DNA of 7,513 nucleotides from JACPLA01 sp035291905. Lineage in GTDB: Bacteria > Bacteroidota > Ignavibacteria > UBA10030. Shown here piece after piece: positions 6,817 through 7,513 of the stretch. The first letter of the stretch is position 1. Every line of letters begins with the position of its first letter. Under the pieces are notes generated by a model that was given only the letters and a program-made list of their open reading frames with translations, made no database searches and had not been told where the DNA came from. The stretch spans positions 1 to 7,513 of the forward strand of contig DATDRF010000268.1 of the NCBI GenBank assembly GCA_035291905.1. The letters run 5' to 3'. Position numbers and translations under genes: made by a program.

Positions 6817-6826
6817 TCACATGTGA
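6817..6826. promoter_or_regulatory. Palindrome TCACATGTGA upstream of the kinase, possible operator
   Basis: A perfect 10-base palindrome lies about 83 bases upstream of the xylulokinase start and is flanked on both sides by CGCC. TGTGA/TCACA half-sites are typical of CRP/FNR-family or other dimeric regulators, but here the halves overlap rather than being spaced by six bases. A regulator for pentose use is conceivable; a chance palindrome is also possible. Confidence 0.25.
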
Positions 6827-6860
6827 AAACGCCTTCTTTATTGAGGATTGGGGCAAAATT

Positions 6861-6883
6861 GCTTATCTTCTGTAAAGATAAGC
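6861..6883. repeat. Perfect 9-bp hairpin GCTTATCTT / AAGATAAGC
   Basis: Stem arms 6861-6869 and 6875-6883 pair perfectly around the loop CTGTA. On the minus strand it is followed by AATTTTG, a poor T run, so it is a weak terminator at best. It is preceded by CAAAATTGC (6854-6862), the same word that forms the arm of the hairpin units to its right, so it may be part of the same repeat cluster. Confidence 0.5.
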
Positions 6884-6884
6884 G

Positions 6885-6967
6885 CCCGTAACTCCCAAAA
6901 TTGCCTGCGAGCGCTTCTCAGCGAGTAGTCGCAATTTTGAGGATCCCGATGTTTTTGTATCGGGATC
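6885..6967. repeat. Hairpin repeat unit 1 beginning with a tRNA-Arg-like 5' end
   Basis: Starts GCGCCCGTAACTC from 6882, matching 12 of 13 bases of the 5' end of the tRNA at 7081. Then CAAAATTGC (6896-6904) pairs with GCAATTTTG (6931-6939), enclosing the small hairpin CGCT-TCTC-AGCG. Next comes a second stem, GATCCCGAT (6942-6950) with ATCGGGATC (6959-6967). The first 62 bases recur almost exactly at 6991-7052. No coding sense; likely a palindromic mobile or structural repeat. Confidence 0.85.
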
Positions 6968-6990
6968 TGGATTGATGATTCACACGATGC

Positions 6991-7067
6991 CCCGTAACTC
7001 CCAAAATTGCCTGCGAGCGCTTCTCAGCGAGTAGATGCAATTTTGAGGATCCTGCCGAGGCGGGATC
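6991..7067. repeat. Hairpin repeat unit 2, tandem copy of unit 1
   Basis: Bases 6991-7052 match 6885-6946 at 60 of 62 positions; only TC/AT before the GCAATTTTG arm differs. The terminal stem is kept but its outer part is changed: GATCCTGCC (7048-7056) with GGCGGGATC (7059-7067). Unit spacing is 106 bases, and the real tRNA follows 24 bases after bases 7048-7056, starting with the same GATGC-CCCGTA wording. Confidence 0.85.
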
Positions 7068-7080
7068 TGATACAACAGAT

Positions 7081-7157
7081 GCGCCCGTAGCTCAACTGGA
7101 TAGAGCATCAGACTTCGGATCTGAGGGTTGGGGGTTCGACTCCCTCCGGGCGCACCA
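7081..7157 (+). tRNA. tRNA-Arg (anticodon TCG)
   Basis: A complete cloverleaf can be folded by eye. Acceptor GCGCCCG/CGGGCGC; D arm GCTC/GAGC with loop AACTGGATA; anticodon stem TCAGA/TCTGA with loop CTTCGGA and anticodon TCG (7115-7117) for CGA codons. The variable region is GGGTT, the T stem GGGGG/CCCTC (one G-T pair), the T loop TTCGACT, then discriminator A and an encoded CCA. No mismatches in the acceptor stem. Plus strand, opposite to the kinase. Antisense reading frames across it are the well-known spurious tRNA-antisense proteins. Confidence 0.97.
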
Positions 7158-7199
7158 GACATGGAAGATTGCAGATTTCAGATTGAAGATTGAAAGGCG
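7138..7199. repeat. Direct repeat copy A: tRNA 3' end plus AGATTGAAGATTG tail
   Basis: The last 20 bases of the tRNA and the next 42 bases (GACATGGAAGATTGCAGATTTC.. to ..GGCG) recur at 7390-7452. The tRNA part matches 18 of 20, and the tail has five substitutions and one inserted base. The tail is itself a degenerate tandem of AGATTGAAGATTG words. Confidence 0.85.
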
Positions 7200-7221
7200 T
7201 GCTCTGTGGAGGGAACAGGGC

Positions 7222-7255
7222 CCCGCCTGTCCTACGAAAAGCTCGGGACGGCGGG
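7222..7255. repeat. Hairpin CCCGCC-T-GTCC / GGAC-GGCGGG
   Basis: Arms 7222-7232 and 7246-7255 form ten base pairs with one bulged T and a 13-base loop. The first of three consecutive palindromes between the tRNA and the broken tRNA copy. The CCGCC..GTCC/GGAC..GGCGG wording is shared with the hairpin at 7324-7385. Confidence 0.7.
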
Positions 7256-7260
7256 ATTCT

Positions 7261-7309
7261 CAATTCGACTTCGAAGTTAACAGGGAAAACATTAACTTCG
7301 GTCGAATTG
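7261..7309. repeat. Long hairpin CAATTCGAC..CGAAGTTAA / TTAACTTCGGTCGAATTG
   Basis: Arms 7261-7280 and 7292-7309 give 18 base pairs with only a two-base (TT) bulge and an 11-base loop. Its right arm ends at the GG that begins the tRNA-like segment. No T run follows and no gene ends here, so it is not a conventional terminator. Confidence 0.75.
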
Positions 7310-7409
7310 GAAGTTGGGGGTTCTCCGCCTTCGTCCAAGATGCGGACTTCCACCTTCGCTCCGCTACGATGGACAAGTCGGCGGACGGGGACTCCACCCG
7401 GGCGCACCA
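7292..7409 (+). pseudogene. Broken second copy of the tRNA-Arg 3' half, split in the T loop by a hairpin
   Basis: AACTTCGG (7294-7301) resembles the anticodon loop of the true tRNA. GTTGGGGGTTC (7313-7323) is identical to its variable/T-stem segment, and GACTCCACCCGGGCGCACCA (7390-7409) matches its 3' end at 18 of 20 bases, including CCA. Between them, exactly where the T loop is TTC|GAC, lie 66 extra bases (7324-7389). These begin with TCCGCC and carry its inverted copy GGCGGA (7380-7385), with inner arms GTCC (7333-7336) and GGAC (7371-7374). The 5' half of a tRNA is missing, so it cannot be functional. The tail after CCA is also shared with the true tRNA, so a duplication of this segment followed by hairpin insertion is the simplest account. 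Confidence 0.7.
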
Positions 7410-7452
7410 AACATTGAAGATTGTAGATTCTAGATTGAAGATTGAAAAGGCG
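7390..7452. repeat. Direct repeat copy B: tRNA 3' end plus AGATTGAAGATTG tail
   Basis: Second copy of the block at 7138-7199, 252 bases downstream. It could be an att-like duplication at a tRNA 3' end or a plain segmental duplication. The intervening segment holds only hairpins and no integrase or other gene. Confidence 0.8.
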
Positions 7453-7494
7453 ACAAGAAGAGGCACAAACCGCAATGTTCAACACTGAGGATAG

Positions 7495-7513
7495 ATGAAG
7501 CGATTCCTGCGTC
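7495..7513 (+). CDS. Possible start of a gene running off the right edge
   Basis: ATG at 7495 follows TGAGGATAG, a reasonable ribosome-binding site, and opens MKRFLR before the window ends. The basic-hydrophobic beginning would suit a signal peptide, but six residues cannot identify a product. Confidence 0.35.

Noticed and set aside
6885..7067. CRISPR array
   Set aside because: Only two units, each a long palindrome. The interval between them contains part of the structure rather than a unique spacer of regular length.
6980..7162. 60-codon minus-strand frame reading SGAPGGSRTPNPQIR
   Set aside because: This is the familiar spurious protein made by translating the antisense of a tRNA gene.
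7261..7309. Integron attC site
   Set aside because: Arms contain GTTAA and TTAAC, but the stem is nearly perfect, lacks the extrahelical bases and core-site pattern of attC, and no cassette or integrase is present.
7108..7485. 125-codon minus-strand frame across the tRNA 3' end and repeats
   Set aside because: It reads VRPEGVEPPT from tRNA antisense. Its second, split VRPGGV..GEPPT copy only reflects the duplicated tRNA fragment.

Overview
This window most likely comes from a bacterium of the Bacteroidota/Chlorobi-like (FCB) part of the tree, possibly an uncultivated lineage. The FGGY kinase reads closely like the Bacteroides-type xylulokinase, several starts lack a clear Shine-Dalgarno sequence, and the gaps carry degenerate low-complexity repeats. 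The assignment is an inference and no marker gene is present.

Layout. (1) Positions 1-634, plus strand: the C-terminal end of a stand-alone cobalamin-dependent methionine synthase activation (reactivation) protein, overlapping by ATGA a small unrecognised 108-residue protein. (2) Positions 635-738: a convergent gap holding nested inverted repeats. (3) Positions 739-5132, minus strand, read right to left: a corrinoid protein, an 84-residue PF13769-like protein (the 'virulence factor' family), a homocysteine S-methyltransferase, a methylenetetrahydrofolate reductase fused to a cysteine-rich MetV-like domain, and a pterin-binding methyltetrahydrofolate:corrinoid methyltransferase. (4) Positions 5235-6734, minus strand: a xylulokinase-like FGGY kinase. 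(5) Positions 6735-7513: a repeat-rich gap with tRNA-Arg(TCG). Two tandem hairpin units lie before the tRNA and begin with a copy of its 5' end. After it lies a second, broken copy of the tRNA 3' half, split in the T loop by a hairpin. A new reading frame may start at the right edge.

How the genes fit together. Regions 1 and 3 together supply every module of MetH as separate polypeptides: homocysteine-binding, methyl-folate-binding, cobalamin-binding and activation. The reductase that makes the methyl-folate substrate is also present. The simplest reading is a split methionine synthase: methylene-THF is reduced to methyl-THF, the pterin protein moves the methyl to the corrinoid protein, the homocysteine methyltransferase moves it on to homocysteine, and the activation protein rescues oxidised cobalamin. 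The PF13769 protein and the 108-residue protein are candidate accessory subunits. The xylulokinase is probably an independent neighbour.
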